From: Halorubrum sp. PV6
GTDB taxonomy: Archaea; Halobacteriota; Halobacteria; Halobacteriales; Haloferacaceae
DNA: 64,000 nt
NCBI RefSeq assembly: GCF_003990725.2
Contig: NZ_CP030064.1
Coordinates: 2,666,001-2,730,000 of the forward strand
Reading direction: 5' to 3'
Shown here one piece after another: positions 10,526 through 18,835 of this stretch. Made by a program: the position numbers and the translations under genes. Under the pieces are notes generated by a model that was not told the DNA's origin, searched no databases, and saw only the letters and a list, made by a program, of their open reading frames with translations. Position 1 is the first letter of the stretch; the number at the start of each line of letters is the position of its first letter.

Positions 10526-10599
10526 CGGGCCGGGAGGGATTCGAACCCCCGACCGTCCGGTTAAAAGCCGGACGCTCTCCCTAACTGAGCTACCGGCCC
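10526..10599 (-). tRNA. tRNA-Lys (anticodon TTT)
   Basis: 74 nt on the minus strand. The acceptor stem pairs GGGCCGG with CCGGCCC, with discriminator G. The D-arm has TAGCTCAGTTAGG, the anticodon stem TCCGG/CCGGA encloses loop CTTTTAA (anticodon TTT), and the T-arm is GGGGGTTCGAATCCCTC. CCA is not encoded and no intron is seen. A TATA-like box (10627-10635) lies about 32 nt upstream. Confidence 0.95.
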
Positions 10600-10626
10600 A
10601 GACGATTCGTCGTAGGGACAGACCAC

Positions 10627-10635
10627 GGATAAACG
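10627..10635 (-). promoter_or_regulatory. TATA-like box of tRNA-Lys
   Basis: Minus-strand cgtttatcc is centred about 32 nt before the tRNA 5' end. Confidence 0.5.
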
Positions 10636-10708
10636 TTTAGAAACCGCCCGCGGGAGGCGCGTCGCCCCGATCCGAAACGGTTTCCGGGGGGCCGCCGTCG
10701 GCGCGGGC

Positions 10709-12052
10709 ATGGACTTCGACATGCGCGCGTTCGCCGCCGACTGCTGCCGGTTCGCCTCCACGGCCGGCGAGGAGGCCGCCGTCGCCGAGTTCGTCGAACG
10801 CGAACTCGACGCGCTGGGGTTCGAGACGTACACGTGGGACGCCGACCCGGACCTGCTCGCCGACCACTCCTCCTTCCCGGACGACCTCGACGAGGCGGCG
10901 CTCGCGGGGCGACGGAGCGTCGCCGGCGTCCTCACGCTGGGCGGCGACGGCGACGCGGGCGGCGCAGACGGCGACGGCCCGACCGGAGACGACGCGAGCG
11001 ACGACGTCCCCACCATCGTTTTAAACGGCCACATCGACGTGGTGCCGGCCGAGCCCGCCGAGTGGTCGAGCGACCCCTTCGAGCCGGCGTGGGGGACCGA
11101 CGAGGACGGCCGCGAGACCCTCACCGCCCGCGGCGCCGCGGACATGAAGTCGGGGGTGGCGGCGTGCGTCGGCGCGGCCGTCGACCTGCGCGAGTCGGTC
11201 GCGGCGGGCGACCTCGACCTCCCGTCGGCCGGGCTCCGGGTCGTCGTCGAAGCCGTCGCCGGCGAGGAGGACGGCGGGTACGGCGCCGCGACCGCGGCGC
11301 TCGCGAACCCCTACCCCTTCGAGCGCGACGCCGTCGTCGTCGCGGAGCCGACGGAGTTGCGCCCCGTGGTCGCCTGCGAGGGGTCGCTGATGGCGCGGCT
11401 GGAGCTGACCGGGCGGAGCGCCCACGCAGCGACGCGGTGGCGGGGCGAGGACGTGCTCCCGCGGTTCGAGGCGATCCGGGAGGCGTTCGCCGACCTGGAG
11501 ACCGAACGCGGCGAGACGGTCGATCACTCCCTGTTCGGCGAGTTCCCGGTCCCGTGGCCCGTCGTCTGCGGACGCGTCGAGGCCGGGTCGTGGGCCTCGA
11601 CGGTCCCGTCGACGCTGTCCGCCGAGTTCCGGATCGGCGTGGCGCCCGGCGAGACGGTGAGTGAGGTGGAGGCGACGTTCCGCGAGCGGTTACGCGAGGT
11701 GGCCGACGACGACCCGTGGCTCCGCGAGCACCCGCCGACGTTCGAGCGCTTCTCGGTGCAGTTCGAGCCGGCGGAGATTGCCGTCGACGAGCCGATAGTC
11801 GAGGCGGCGCGGGCGGGGCTCACCGCGGTCGGGCTCCCCGACCCGGAGCCGACCGGAGCGACCTACGGGGCCGACTCCAGGCACTACGTCGCGGCCGGCA
11901 TCCCGACGGTCCTGCTCGGACCGGGGACGATAACGGAGGCGCACTACCCGGACGAGACGATCGTGTGGGAGGAAGTCGAGCGCGGGCGAGAGGCGCTCGC
12001 GGCGACGGTCGGTGCGTTCGCGACCGATCACTCGGGCGTCGACGCGAAGTAG
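10709..12052 (+). CDS. M20 family metallopeptidase/deacylase (ArgE/DapE-like)
   Basis: 447 residues. Metal-ligand motifs of clan MH are visible: LNGHIDVVPAE (His, Asp), RGAADMKSGVAACV (bridging Asp), AVAGEEDGG (general base Glu and ligand Glu) and SRHYVAAGIPTVLLGPG (last ligand His). A dimerisation domain lies between, with the HAATRWRGEDVL loop. The family hydrolyses amide bonds of N-acylated amino acids or dipeptides; the exact substrate (acetylornithine, succinyl-DAP or other) is not decided. An acidic low-complexity insert of about 25 residues follows residue 75. Its 3' end overlaps the opposing gene by 25 bp. Confidence 0.85.
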   Translation: MDFDMRAFAADCCRFASTAGEEAAVAEFVERELDALGFETYTWDADPDLLADHSSFPDDLDEAALAGRRSVAGVLTLGGDGDAGGADGDGPTGDDASDDVPTIVLNGHIDVVPAEPAEWSSDPFEPAWGTDEDGRETLTARGAADMKSGVAACVGAAVDLRESVAAGDLDLPSAGLRVVVEAVAGEEDGGYGAATAALANPYPFERDAVVVAEPTELRPVVACEGSLMARLELTGRSAHAATRWRGEDVLPRFEAIREAFADLETERGETVDHSLFGEFPVPWPVVCGRVEAGSWASTVPSTLSAEFRIGVAPGETVSEVEATFRERLREVADDDPWLREHPPTFERFSVQFEPAEIAVDEPIVEAARAGLTAVGLPDPEPTGATYGADSRHYVAAGIPTVLLGPGTITEAHYPDETIVWEEVERGREALAATVGAFATDHSGVDAK

Positions 12053-12693
12053 TCGGCGAGCGCGTCGGCGACGATGTCGCCGGGGGCCGTGGTCTGGTTC
12101 GAGGCGCGGCGTCTGAGTTCGACGTACGTGTCACGCGGGAGCGTGAGGCCGACGTGGCCCAGTTCGACGCCGGCTTCGGCGACCGCGGTCGCCACGTCGC
12201 TCCCGTCGTTGACCGCCGAAGCGATGGCGCGCACCTCCCGGACCGTGAGGTCGCCGTCGATGGCCGCCCACGCCAACAGGTAGCGGTCGGTGCCGCCGAG
12301 GCGCGCGACGTGTTTCGCCGTGCTGGGCGCGATCTGCCCGCTCGCGACCTGCCGGCGGATCGCCTGCGGGAGGTCGTGGACGCGCGCCCACTTCCGGATG
12401 AAGGCCACCGAAACATCGTCGCCGGCGCGTTCGGCGGCGGATTTATACGATCCGACGCCGCGAACGAGCGCGGCGCAGGCGGCGGCTCCCCGGAGCATCA
12501 ACACGTGGTCGTCGTCGCCGACGTCGCCGGCCGCGAAGCGCGCGACCGTCTCGGCCGCCTCGGCGACGCTGTCGGGGTCGTCGGGGTCGAACCCGACCGC
12601 TTCGGCGGCTCGGTCGCCCGTCACCGCCGGGTCGGACCGGACCACCGGTTCGCCGACGGGAGAGCGTCTGTCCGCGGGTGACTCCTCGGTCAT
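12028..12693 (-). CDS. Conserved haloarchaeal protein with ParB-like helix-turn-helix region
   Basis: 221 residues from ATG 12693, chosen because a TATA-like gcttatgtg (centre about 12718) is 25 nt upstream; the frame stays open further upstream. The middle (about residues 85-140) reads like a ParB/KorB-type DNA-binding segment: FIRKWARVHDLPQAIRRQVA, then GQIAPSTAKHVARL, where one expects 'helix, intact signal, then SxxHAR'. The C-terminus has LTLPRDTYVELRRRASN, resembling a CopG-like tail. No catalytic motif is seen. I do not know its function; DNA binding is an inference from this pattern. The 3' end overlaps the M20 gene tail. Confidence 0.7.
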   Translation of the reverse strand: MTEESPADRRSPVGEPVVRSDPAVTGDRAAEAVGFDPDDPDSVAEAAETVARFAAGDVGDDDHVLMLRGAAACAALVRGVGSYKSAAERAGDDVSVAFIRKWARVHDLPQAIRRQVASGQIAPSTAKHVARLGGTDRYLLAWAAIDGDLTVREVRAIASAVNDGSDVATAVAEAGVELGHVGLTLPRDTYVELRRRASNQTTAPGDIVADALADYFASTPE

Positions 12694-12797
12694 GCCTATC
12701 TGTTCGGGTGCGCGCACATAAGCGACCGGCACCGGGGCAGGTTTCGCTGCTGACGGCGACGGGCGACGTCCCGGCGGGGCGAGTCGACGGAGACGCC

Positions 12798-12805
12798 TTT
12801 GTATT
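12798..12805 (+). promoter_or_regulatory. TATA-like box of M29 aminopeptidase gene
   Basis: tttgtatt is centred about 25 nt before ATG 12826 and so selects this ATG over the upstream in-frame ATG at 12799. Confidence 0.5.
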
Positions 12806-12825
12806 CGGCGGGCGAACGCCCCGGT

Positions 12826-13959
12826 ATGGACGAACGCGTACGCGAACACGCCGAACTGCTCGTCGATTGGAGCGCGCGGGTCGAACCCGGAGACGACGTC
12901 GTCGTAAGCGTCGCCGAGGACGCCCACGAGCTGGGCGTCGCGGTCGCCGAGGCGCTCGGCGAGCGCGGCGCGACCGTGACGCCGCTGTACGGGTCGGCCG
13001 AGCTCTCGCGAGCGTATTTAAAAGGCGCCGAGGCCGCGGACGGCGAGGACGGCCCCGAGTTCGACGACGACCCGGCCGTCGACCGCGCAATCTTCGACGC
13101 CGCCGACGTCTACCTCCGGATCGGCGGCGGGCGCAACACCACCGCGACCGCGGACGTGTCGAGCGAGACCCGGCAGGCGTACGCGAAGGCGAGACAGCCC
13201 GTCCGCGAGGCCCGGATGGACACCGACTGGGTGTCGACGGTCCACCCCACGCGCTCGCTCGCCCAGCAGGCGGGGATGGCCTACGAGGAGTACCGGGAGT
13301 TCGTCTACGACGCGGTCCTCCGCGACTGGGAGGCGCTCGCCGACGAGATGGCGCGGATGAAGACGGTCCTCGACGAGGGCGACGAGGTCCGGATCGTCAC
13401 CGAACGCGACGACGCCCCCGACACCGACGTTCGGATGTCGATCGCGGGTCGCACCGCGGTCAACTCCGCCGCGTCGGTCGCGTACGACTCGCACAACCTG
13501 CCCTCCGGCGAGGTGTTCACCGCCCCCTACGACACCGAGGGAACGGCGTTTTTCGACGTGCCGATGACGATCGACGCGACTCGGGTCCGAGACGTCCGCC
13601 TCGTCTTCGAGGGCGGCGAGGTCGTCGATTTCGCCGCCGGCGCCGGCGAGGACGCGCTCGCGAGCGTCCTCGACACCGACCCCGGCGCGCGACGGCTCGG
13701 CGAACTCGGCATCGGGATGAACCGCGGCATCGATCGGTTCACCGACTCGATCCTCTTCGACGAGAAGATGGGCGACACGGTTCACCTCGCGGTGGGGCGC
13801 GCCTACGACGCCTGCCTCCCGGACGGCGAGTCCGGCAACGACAGCGCGGTCCACGTCGACATGATAACCGACGTGCAACGCGACTCGCGGCTGGAGGTCG
13901 ACGGCGAAGTCGTCCAGCGAAACGGCGTCTTCCGGTGGGAGGAGGGGTTCGAGGCGTAA
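12826..13959 (+). CDS. Aminopeptidase, M29 family
   Basis: 377 residues, normal length for M29 (AmpS/thermophilic aminopeptidase). Visible marks are AGRTAVNSAASVAYDSHNLPSGEVF (substrate/metal loop with the conserved NLPSGE), ELGIGMNRGI, the lysine-containing FDEKMGDTVHLAVG and the terminal SAVHVDMITDV, which carries metal-binding His and Asp. These are the catalytic-domain signatures of the family, which removes N-terminal residues from peptides with two metal ions. The protein is cytoplasmic with no signal peptide. The start at 12826 fits the TATA spacing and the conserved MDERVREHAELLVD opening. Confidence 0.9.
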   Translation: MDERVREHAELLVDWSARVEPGDDVVVSVAEDAHELGVAVAEALGERGATVTPLYGSAELSRAYLKGAEAADGEDGPEFDDDPAVDRAIFDAADVYLRIGGGRNTTATADVSSETRQAYAKARQPVREARMDTDWVSTVHPTRSLAQQAGMAYEEYREFVYDAVLRDWEALADEMARMKTVLDEGDEVRIVTERDDAPDTDVRMSIAGRTAVNSAASVAYDSHNLPSGEVFTAPYDTEGTAFFDVPMTIDATRVRDVRLVFEGGEVVDFAAGAGEDALASVLDTDPGARRLGELGIGMNRGIDRFTDSILFDEKMGDTVHLAVGRAYDACLPDGESGNDSAVHVDMITDVQRDSRLEVDGEVVQRNGVFRWEEGFEA

Positions 13960-13988
13960 GCCGGGAGATCGACTGAAAAAGGGGAGCG

Positions 13989-14141
13989 CTACTGTACGAC
14001 GGAGCGCGTCTCCGCGTCAGCCTCCGGATGGCTGCTCACCGCGTCCCACTCGTCGGCACACGTCACACAGAGGTAGTAGGCGAACCCGTCGACGTCGCAG
14101 AACCGAACGCGGCGCTCTTTGCCGCACTTCTCGCAGTTCAT
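13989..14141 (-). CDS. Zinc-finger microprotein (50 aa)
   Basis: 50 residues: it starts MNCEKCGKERRVRFCDVDG and continues with an LCVTCADEW block. Two CxxC knuckles (Cys3/Cys6 and Cys25/Cys28) plus Cys15 give a likely zinc site. It is too short for many gene finders. A TATA-like atacttatcg (about 14165-14174) sits about 28 nt upstream of the ATG, which argues that it is real and leaderless. Small CPxCG/CxxC proteins are abundant in haloarchaea and some affect motility or stress, but I cannot assign this one a role. Confidence 0.75.
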   Translation of the reverse strand: MNCEKCGKERRVRFCDVDGFAYYLCVTCADEWDAVSSHPEADAETRSVVQ

Positions 14142-14245
14142 ACCGAAACGCATCGGGAACTGCGATAAGTATCTTCTGTTCCGGATCTCTCGATCCTGAA
14201 TCAGCGTGAAATCGTCCGATCCGGAAGTTCCGCCTGCGGGCGGCG

Positions 14246-15985
14246 TTACGCGCGCAGCGCGTCGAGGTGGAACTCGAAGGCGGCGACGGGAACTTCCAAG
14301 TCGTGTTCGACGAGGACGGCGGGGTCGACCTCGCCGATGACACCGACCGTCTCGCCGTCGATCACGACCGCGGCGGTCCGGCCCTCGATGAAGGAGGGGT
14401 GTTCGGTTCGCGGCGTCTCCAGATCGGCGCCGAAGTCGTCACAGACCGACTGCAGGCGCCCCTTCGCGGCCTCGTAGGAGGCGTCGCGCCGGGCGACCGC
14501 GCCGGCGACGTGGCGGCGCTCGGCGACGTTCGTGTTCGCCGCGTCGTCGCGCTCGGCCGCGAAGCCGACCTCGGCGACGTCCTGCGGGTACGCGTTGTGG
14601 GTGTTGCGTTCGAGCAGCATGAGCAGCGAGGGGAGCGCCCACGTCCGGAGTTGGGTGTACTCCTCGCTGTACGGCTCCGTGATCGCGACCGGCTCGCCGC
14701 CGCCGAAGGCGTCGGTTCCCGGTTCGACGTGCATGCGGTCGTAGTTCTCTCTCCCGCTCGTCATGTGGAAGTTCAGCAGGTCCTCGAAGCCCAGACCGAC
14801 GAGGCTCGTCCGGACCGCGTCCTCCAGCCGCGAGCGCTCGTGGCGCCCGCCGACCGTCCCCACGTCGGGGTAGCGCGGCTCCAGGTTGTCGAAGCCGTAG
14901 GCGCGCCCCACGTCGTCGACCAGATCGAGCGGGTGGAGCACGTCGACGCGGTACGGCGGAATCTCGACCTCGTAGGTCACGTCCTCGTCGAGCGTGTAGG
15001 TGGCGTCGAGACCGGCGCGTTCGAAGCAGTCGACGATCTCCTCGGGCTCGAAGTCGACCCCGAGCAGGGTCTCGATGCGGTCGTGTGTCACCGACTTCTC
15101 GTCGGTGTCGAGGTTCGGGCGGACCAGTTCGGCCCCGTACTCGCTCGGCGCGGTCGCGCCGTCGGTGTAGTTGACCTCGACCTCCTCGATGGTCGCGCCG
15201 CGGGCGGAGAGGGCGTAACAGATGATCGAACACATCCGGTCTATCGTCCACTGGTCGGTGCCGGTGAGCTCGACGAGCAGTTCGCGAGAGCCCGTCGTCA
15301 CTTCGGTGCGCTTACCGTTGATGACGGGCGGGAACGAAAAGAGCCCGAGCTCGTCGTAGATCGCGGGGTAGCGGTCGAGGTCTTCGACGAGGTCGGCGTA
15401 CGTCTGGCCCGTGGCGTGGTCGTCGAGTACCTGGTTCGGCGTCAACTCGTCGTTGGCGTCGAGCGGGACGAAGGTGACCCCGTCGGGGTCGACGCCGCGG
15501 TAGGAGATAGACGGCTCCGCGCCCTCTTGGAGCGGCGCGCCCTTCACCATCGCGAGGTCGTGGATGCCGATGGCGCCTTTCGCGCGACCGCGACCCATCG
15601 TCGCGTGCAGTTTCTCTTGGAGTTGGATCAGCGAGTCGAGCGCGCCCTCGTCGAGGTCGACGCCGCGGATCACGGCGCCGGTCACGTAGGGGCGCTCGTC
15701 CGGGACTGACTCGTCGACCTCGATGGTCCACTCGGCGTCGTTCGTCTCGGGGACGTAGACGCCGCGGTCGTCGCCGTAGTGGTAGCGGAGCGAGCGCGCG
15801 ACGCCCTCGACCGAGAGCCGGTCGAGCCGGTCCGGCGCGAACTCGAACTGGAGGAGGCCGTCGTCGGTCTCCCCTTCGAACTCCAAGCCCAGCCCGAACA
15901 GGTCCTTTTTAAACTCCTCGTCGGTCGTGTCCGTGCGGCCGGTGAGTCCGCGCAGCTCGTCGGTGTCGATGTCGACGACGGGCAT
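14246..15985 (-). CDS. pheT: Phenylalanyl-tRNA synthetase beta subunit
   Basis: 579 residues, the short archaeal/eukaryotic-type beta subunit. It starts MPVVDIDTDELRGLTGRTDT. The B3/B4 editing region (around 100-260, with KGAIGIHDLAMVKG) and the B5 domain (about 300-380) precede the catalytic-like module, which contains GLGFEDLLNFHMTS and ends VAAFEFHLDALRA. It forms an alpha2-beta2 complex with PheS that charges tRNA-Phe and hydrolyses mischarged Tyr. The ATG shares one base with the stop of pheS (tga/atg overlap), so the two are co-transcribed and translationally coupled. Confidence 0.96.
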   Translation of the reverse strand: MPVVDIDTDELRGLTGRTDTTDEEFKKDLFGLGLEFEGETDDGLLQFEFAPDRLDRLSVEGVARSLRYHYGDDRGVYVPETNDAEWTIEVDESVPDERPYVTGAVIRGVDLDEGALDSLIQLQEKLHATMGRGRAKGAIGIHDLAMVKGAPLQEGAEPSISYRGVDPDGVTFVPLDANDELTPNQVLDDHATGQTYADLVEDLDRYPAIYDELGLFSFPPVINGKRTEVTTGSRELLVELTGTDQWTIDRMCSIICYALSARGATIEEVEVNYTDGATAPSEYGAELVRPNLDTDEKSVTHDRIETLLGVDFEPEEIVDCFERAGLDATYTLDEDVTYEVEIPPYRVDVLHPLDLVDDVGRAYGFDNLEPRYPDVGTVGGRHERSRLEDAVRTSLVGLGFEDLLNFHMTSGRENYDRMHVEPGTDAFGGGEPVAITEPYSEEYTQLRTWALPSLLMLLERNTHNAYPQDVAEVGFAAERDDAANTNVAERRHVAGAVARRDASYEAAKGRLQSVCDDFGADLETPRTEHPSFIEGRTAAVVIDGETVGVIGEVDPAVLVEHDLEVPVAAFEFHLDALRA

Positions 15986-17493
15986 CAGTAGCTCACCTCC
16001 GCGTCTCGCAGGAACTCGATGTCGGCCAAGGTCCCGTGGAGGTCGCGGATATCCTCCGCGCCGGTGGTGAGCATCGCGAGTCGCTCTAAGGCGAGCCCCC
16101 ACGCCATCACGTCGCAGTCGACGCCGAGCGGGCCGGTGACCTCCTCGCGGAAGACACCCGAGTTCCCGATCTCGATCTCTTCGCCCGTCTCCGGGTGTTC
16201 GCCGAACAGCTCGAAGGAGGGCTCGGTGTAGGGGTTGTAGTGCGGTTTGAATCGAATGTCCGTGATGCCGAACTGCCGGTAGAACTCCTCGAAGGTGCCC
16301 ATCAGGTCGCGTACCGACAGGTCCTCGGCCATCACCCACCCCTCGATCTGGAAGAACTCCAGGAGGTGGGTCGGGTCCAACGTGTCGTTGCGATACACCT
16401 TCTCGACGGAGAAGTAGCGCTGCGGGGGTTCGAGTTCCGCGCCGGCGATACCGGAGAGGTACCGCATCGACAGCGAGGTGGTGTGGCCGCGGAGGGCGAC
16501 CTCGCGGGCGAACTCCTCGGACCACGGCGAGTGGTAGCCGTCACCGTCGTCGCCCCAGCCGTCGCGGTGCGCCGACTCGACCCGCCGGATCAGCTCGTCC
16601 GGGATGTCCTCCATCGGGTCGACATCCAGCGCGAACCGGTCCCAGTGGGTCCGTGCCGGGTGGTCCTGCGGCATGAACAGACAGTCGTTGATCCAGAAGT
16701 CGCTGTCGGCGTGCGGGCCCTCCATCTCCTGAAAGCCCATCCCGACGAGCACGTCCTTCACGCGGTCGGCCGTCCGGCGGAGGACGTGTTTCCGGCCGCC
16801 CTGTGTCGTGGGCGCGTCGGCCTCGACGTTGTACTCGGAGAACTCCACGTCGCGCCACTCGCCGCTGGCGAGCAGTTCCGGCGTGAGCTCCGAGACCGTC
16901 TCCGTCGCCTCGACGCCGAGCATCAGCGCGTCGACGCCGTCGTCGGTGAGCGTCACCGACCGGGTGAGCGACTCGCCGCGGTCGACGAGCCCGCGGGAGG
17001 CGAGCTGATCGAGCGTGGCGTCGTCGGCCGCCGGGTCGTCGCCGGCGGCGAGCGCCGCGAGCGCGGCCGCCTCGGGGTCGCTGTCTGGATCCGCGTCGGA
17101 CGCGACCGCCAGTTCGCCCGAGTCGATCGAGCCGAAGCCCTTCCGGGCGAAGTTCGAGAGCGCGATGTCGACCTCGGGGCCGTCGAGGGCGGCCTCGCCG
17201 ATGACTCGGCCCATCGAGACGGGAGCGTCGTCGGCGTCGAGCCCGACGCCCGCGCGGTAGAGCCGCGTCTCGGGGAGGTCGTCGTCGACGTAGCCCCGCC
17301 CCTCGTCGGTGAGAGCGAGGGTCTCGGCGGCCCGTTCGTCGACGGAGAGCAGCCCCTCGTCGCGGAGGTCGAAGGCGGCGCCGGTGACCGTCTCCGGCTT
17401 CAGCCCCGTCTCCGCCGCGATCTCGTCTATCGTCCGTTCGTCCGTCGCGCTCGCGGCTTCGAGGACCGCGAGCTGTCGTTCCGGGAGTCGCAT
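15985..17493 (-). CDS. pheS: Phenylalanyl-tRNA synthetase alpha subunit
   Basis: 502 residues from ATG 17493 (MRLPERQLAVLEAA). An N-terminal winged-helix region occupies about residues 1-180. The class II catalytic core shows motif 2 (RYFSVEKVYRNDTLDPTHLL) and motif 3 (WGLALERLAMLTTG). It makes phenylalanyl-adenylate and attaches it to tRNA. Upstream in-frame codons would add 16 residues, but the conserved homology starts at this ATG. It is first in the pheS-pheT operon. Confidence 0.96.
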   Translation of the reverse strand: MRLPERQLAVLEAASATDERTIDEIAAETGLKPETVTGAAFDLRDEGLLSVDERAAETLALTDEGRGYVDDDLPETRLYRAGVGLDADDAPVSMGRVIGEAALDGPEVDIALSNFARKGFGSIDSGELAVASDADPDSDPEAAALAALAAGDDPAADDATLDQLASRGLVDRGESLTRSVTLTDDGVDALMLGVEATETVSELTPELLASGEWRDVEFSEYNVEADAPTTQGGRKHVLRRTADRVKDVLVGMGFQEMEGPHADSDFWINDCLFMPQDHPARTHWDRFALDVDPMEDIPDELIRRVESAHRDGWGDDGDGYHSPWSEEFAREVALRGHTTSLSMRYLSGIAGAELEPPQRYFSVEKVYRNDTLDPTHLLEFFQIEGWVMAEDLSVRDLMGTFEEFYRQFGITDIRFKPHYNPYTEPSFELFGEHPETGEEIEIGNSGVFREEVTGPLGVDCDVMAWGLALERLAMLTTGAEDIRDLHGTLADIEFLRDAEVSY

Positions 17494-17695
17494 TCGAGTT
17501 GTGTGTATAGGTGTGTGGCTGGTTGGTAACGGTTCCGGCACGCTGTCGTCGCGAGGGGCGTGTCGTCGCGCCCGACCGCTCGGGCCGCGGCGCTCGTCCC
17601 CTCAGCCGCGCCCGATCGGTCGCCGCCCGCGACGCAGAACGGCCAGACGTGTACCGCGCCTTATAAATATCAAAAATGGTAATTTAAAATACAAC

Positions 17696-17703
17696 TTTAT
17701 ATA
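17696..17703 (+). promoter_or_regulatory. Strong TATA box of HalOD1 gene
   Basis: tttatata is centred 26 nt before the ATG at 17726. The whole 17660-17710 stretch is unusually A/T rich (taaatatcaaaaatgg and tttaaaatacaac), which marks a strong promoter region. Confidence 0.65.
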
Positions 17704-17725
17704 CACAGATTGCCCCAAGACTAGT

Positions 17726-18028
17726 ATGAGCAGCGCGACGTTCGGGCCGAACGAGGAAATGCCGGGTGCGAGAGCAGTTCGCGTCACGCACGGTGGAGAC
17801 GAGCGATTACCGAGCCGCGCCGTCGTCGAGGCGATCGCCGAACTCGCCGGGGTCGACCCCGACGAACTCGCCGACGAGACCGGGATCGTCCTCTACGACT
17901 ACGTCGATCCGGACGCGCTGAACGCGATGGTCGGGACGCGCCCCGACTCCGGCGTCGACATCTCGCTGACGGTCGGCGACTACGCGGTCTCCGTCGACGA
18001 GATGGCCGCCGTCGCTCGGCCCGAGTAA
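17726..18028 (+). CDS. HalOD1 output-domain protein
   Basis: 100 residues. The body LPSRAVVEAIAELAGVDPDELADE, followed by LYDYVDPDALNAMV and then DISLTVGDYAVSV, matches the halobacterial output domain HalOD1, a fold often fused to receivers or alone. The family is thought to act at the output end of signalling, but its biochemical role is not established. The ATG is fixed by the TATA box 26 nt upstream; the open frame further upstream is a pheS shadow. Confidence 0.8.
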   Translation: MSSATFGPNEEMPGARAVRVTHGGDERLPSRAVVEAIAELAGVDPDELADETGIVLYDYVDPDALNAMVGTRPDSGVDISLTVGDYAVSVDEMAAVARPE

Positions 18029-18044
18029 CGTCGACCCCACACCC

Positions 18045-18743
18045 CTATTCTCCCGCGGACTCGCTTCGAGCCCGCAGCGCCGCGATCCGATCGCCGAGCG
18101 GCGGCTGAACCTCGAACCACGTCGACCAGTCGCCGGTGGCGGGCTCGACGCCGCGAGCCGCCGCCGCGCGCTCGAAGGCGTCGGCGACCAGATCCGCGCC
18201 GACGGCGTCCCCGGCGCGAGCGTCGGCCGCGTACTGTACCCGCCGCCCCGCCCAAAAGGCCGCGAGCCCGACCGCGACGAGCGACGCGAATCCGGCGTCG
18301 AACGGGACGGTCGCCGTGACGATCGCCGCCAGCACGCCGACGACGGCCGCGACCGCGAGCGCACGGAACTCGCCGTAGTACGTCTCGACGCGACCGGCCT
18401 CGGCCGCGAGCAGCCCGAGCGCGGTCTCCTCGTCGAGGTCGTCGAGGACGGCCGGCGAGAGGAACAACACCCGCCTTCGAGGCGGGCCGCGAACCGCCAC
18501 CTCGATGCGACCGACATCCTCGACAGAAGTGTCCTCTCGCTCGCGGTCCGCGTCGTCGCGGCGCGCGATCGCGACCCGGTCAACGTCGAGACCGGCCCGC
18601 TCGCGGAGGGCGTCGAGCCGACGCCGTTCGGCGTCGCTCGGGTCGCGACGCTCGCGAGACCGGTCGGCCGCGTACAGCGGCCCGATCTCGACGGTCAGGA
18701 ACGTCAACACGGCGACGCCGACGAGCAGAGCGGCCGTAAGCAT
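18045..18743 (-). CDS. Membrane protein resembling an M48 (HtpX-like) peptidase with lost zinc site
   Basis: 232 residues with one N-terminal helix (about 2-22) and two more near 125-165. The order of landmarks follows M48 peptidases. FLSPAVLDDLDEETALGLLAAEAGRVE is where active members have ...ELEAVLAHELGHV. YAADARAGD is where they have the EFEAD glutamate ligand. PPLGDRIAAL is the typical end. The HExxH zinc motif is replaced by AEAGR and the third ligand by Ala/Asp, so it should not hydrolyse peptides. This reading is mine from the pattern. A TATA-like box at 18767-18776 supports the start. It lies downstream of the MinD-like operon on the same strand. Confidence 0.65.
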   Translation of the reverse strand: MLTAALLVGVAVLTFLTVEIGPLYAADRSRERRDPSDAERRRLDALRERAGLDVDRVAIARRDDADREREDTSVEDVGRIEVAVRGPPRRRVLFLSPAVLDDLDEETALGLLAAEAGRVETYYGEFRALAVAAVVGVLAAIVTATVPFDAGFASLVAVGLAAFWAGRRVQYAADARAGDAVGADLVADAFERAAAARGVEPATGDWSTWFEVQPPLGDRIAALRARSESAGE

Positions 18744-18766
18744 CGCCCGAGAGTCGGACACGAAGC

Positions 18767-18776
18767 GGTAAAAAGG
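18767..18776 (-). promoter_or_regulatory. TATA-like box of M48-like membrane protein gene
   Basis: Minus-strand cctttttacc is centred about 28 nt before the ATG at 18743 and shows the gene has its own promoter. Confidence 0.5.
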
Positions 18777-18835
18777 CGCGAGTTCGCGGTCCGGTGACCG
18801 AAGGCAAGGGCGGCAACAGAGGCGGTCGGCCCCCC

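Noticed and set aside
10281-10640. 119-codon frame across the tRNA-Lys region
   Set aside because: It overlaps a complete tRNA gene and its tail copies; the repeated GREGFEPR peptide comes from translating the tRNA 3' end.
12443-13090. Arg-rich minus-strand frames over the M29 gene
   Set aside because: More than a third of residues are Arg/Pro/Gly, typical of wrong-frame translation in high-GC DNA.
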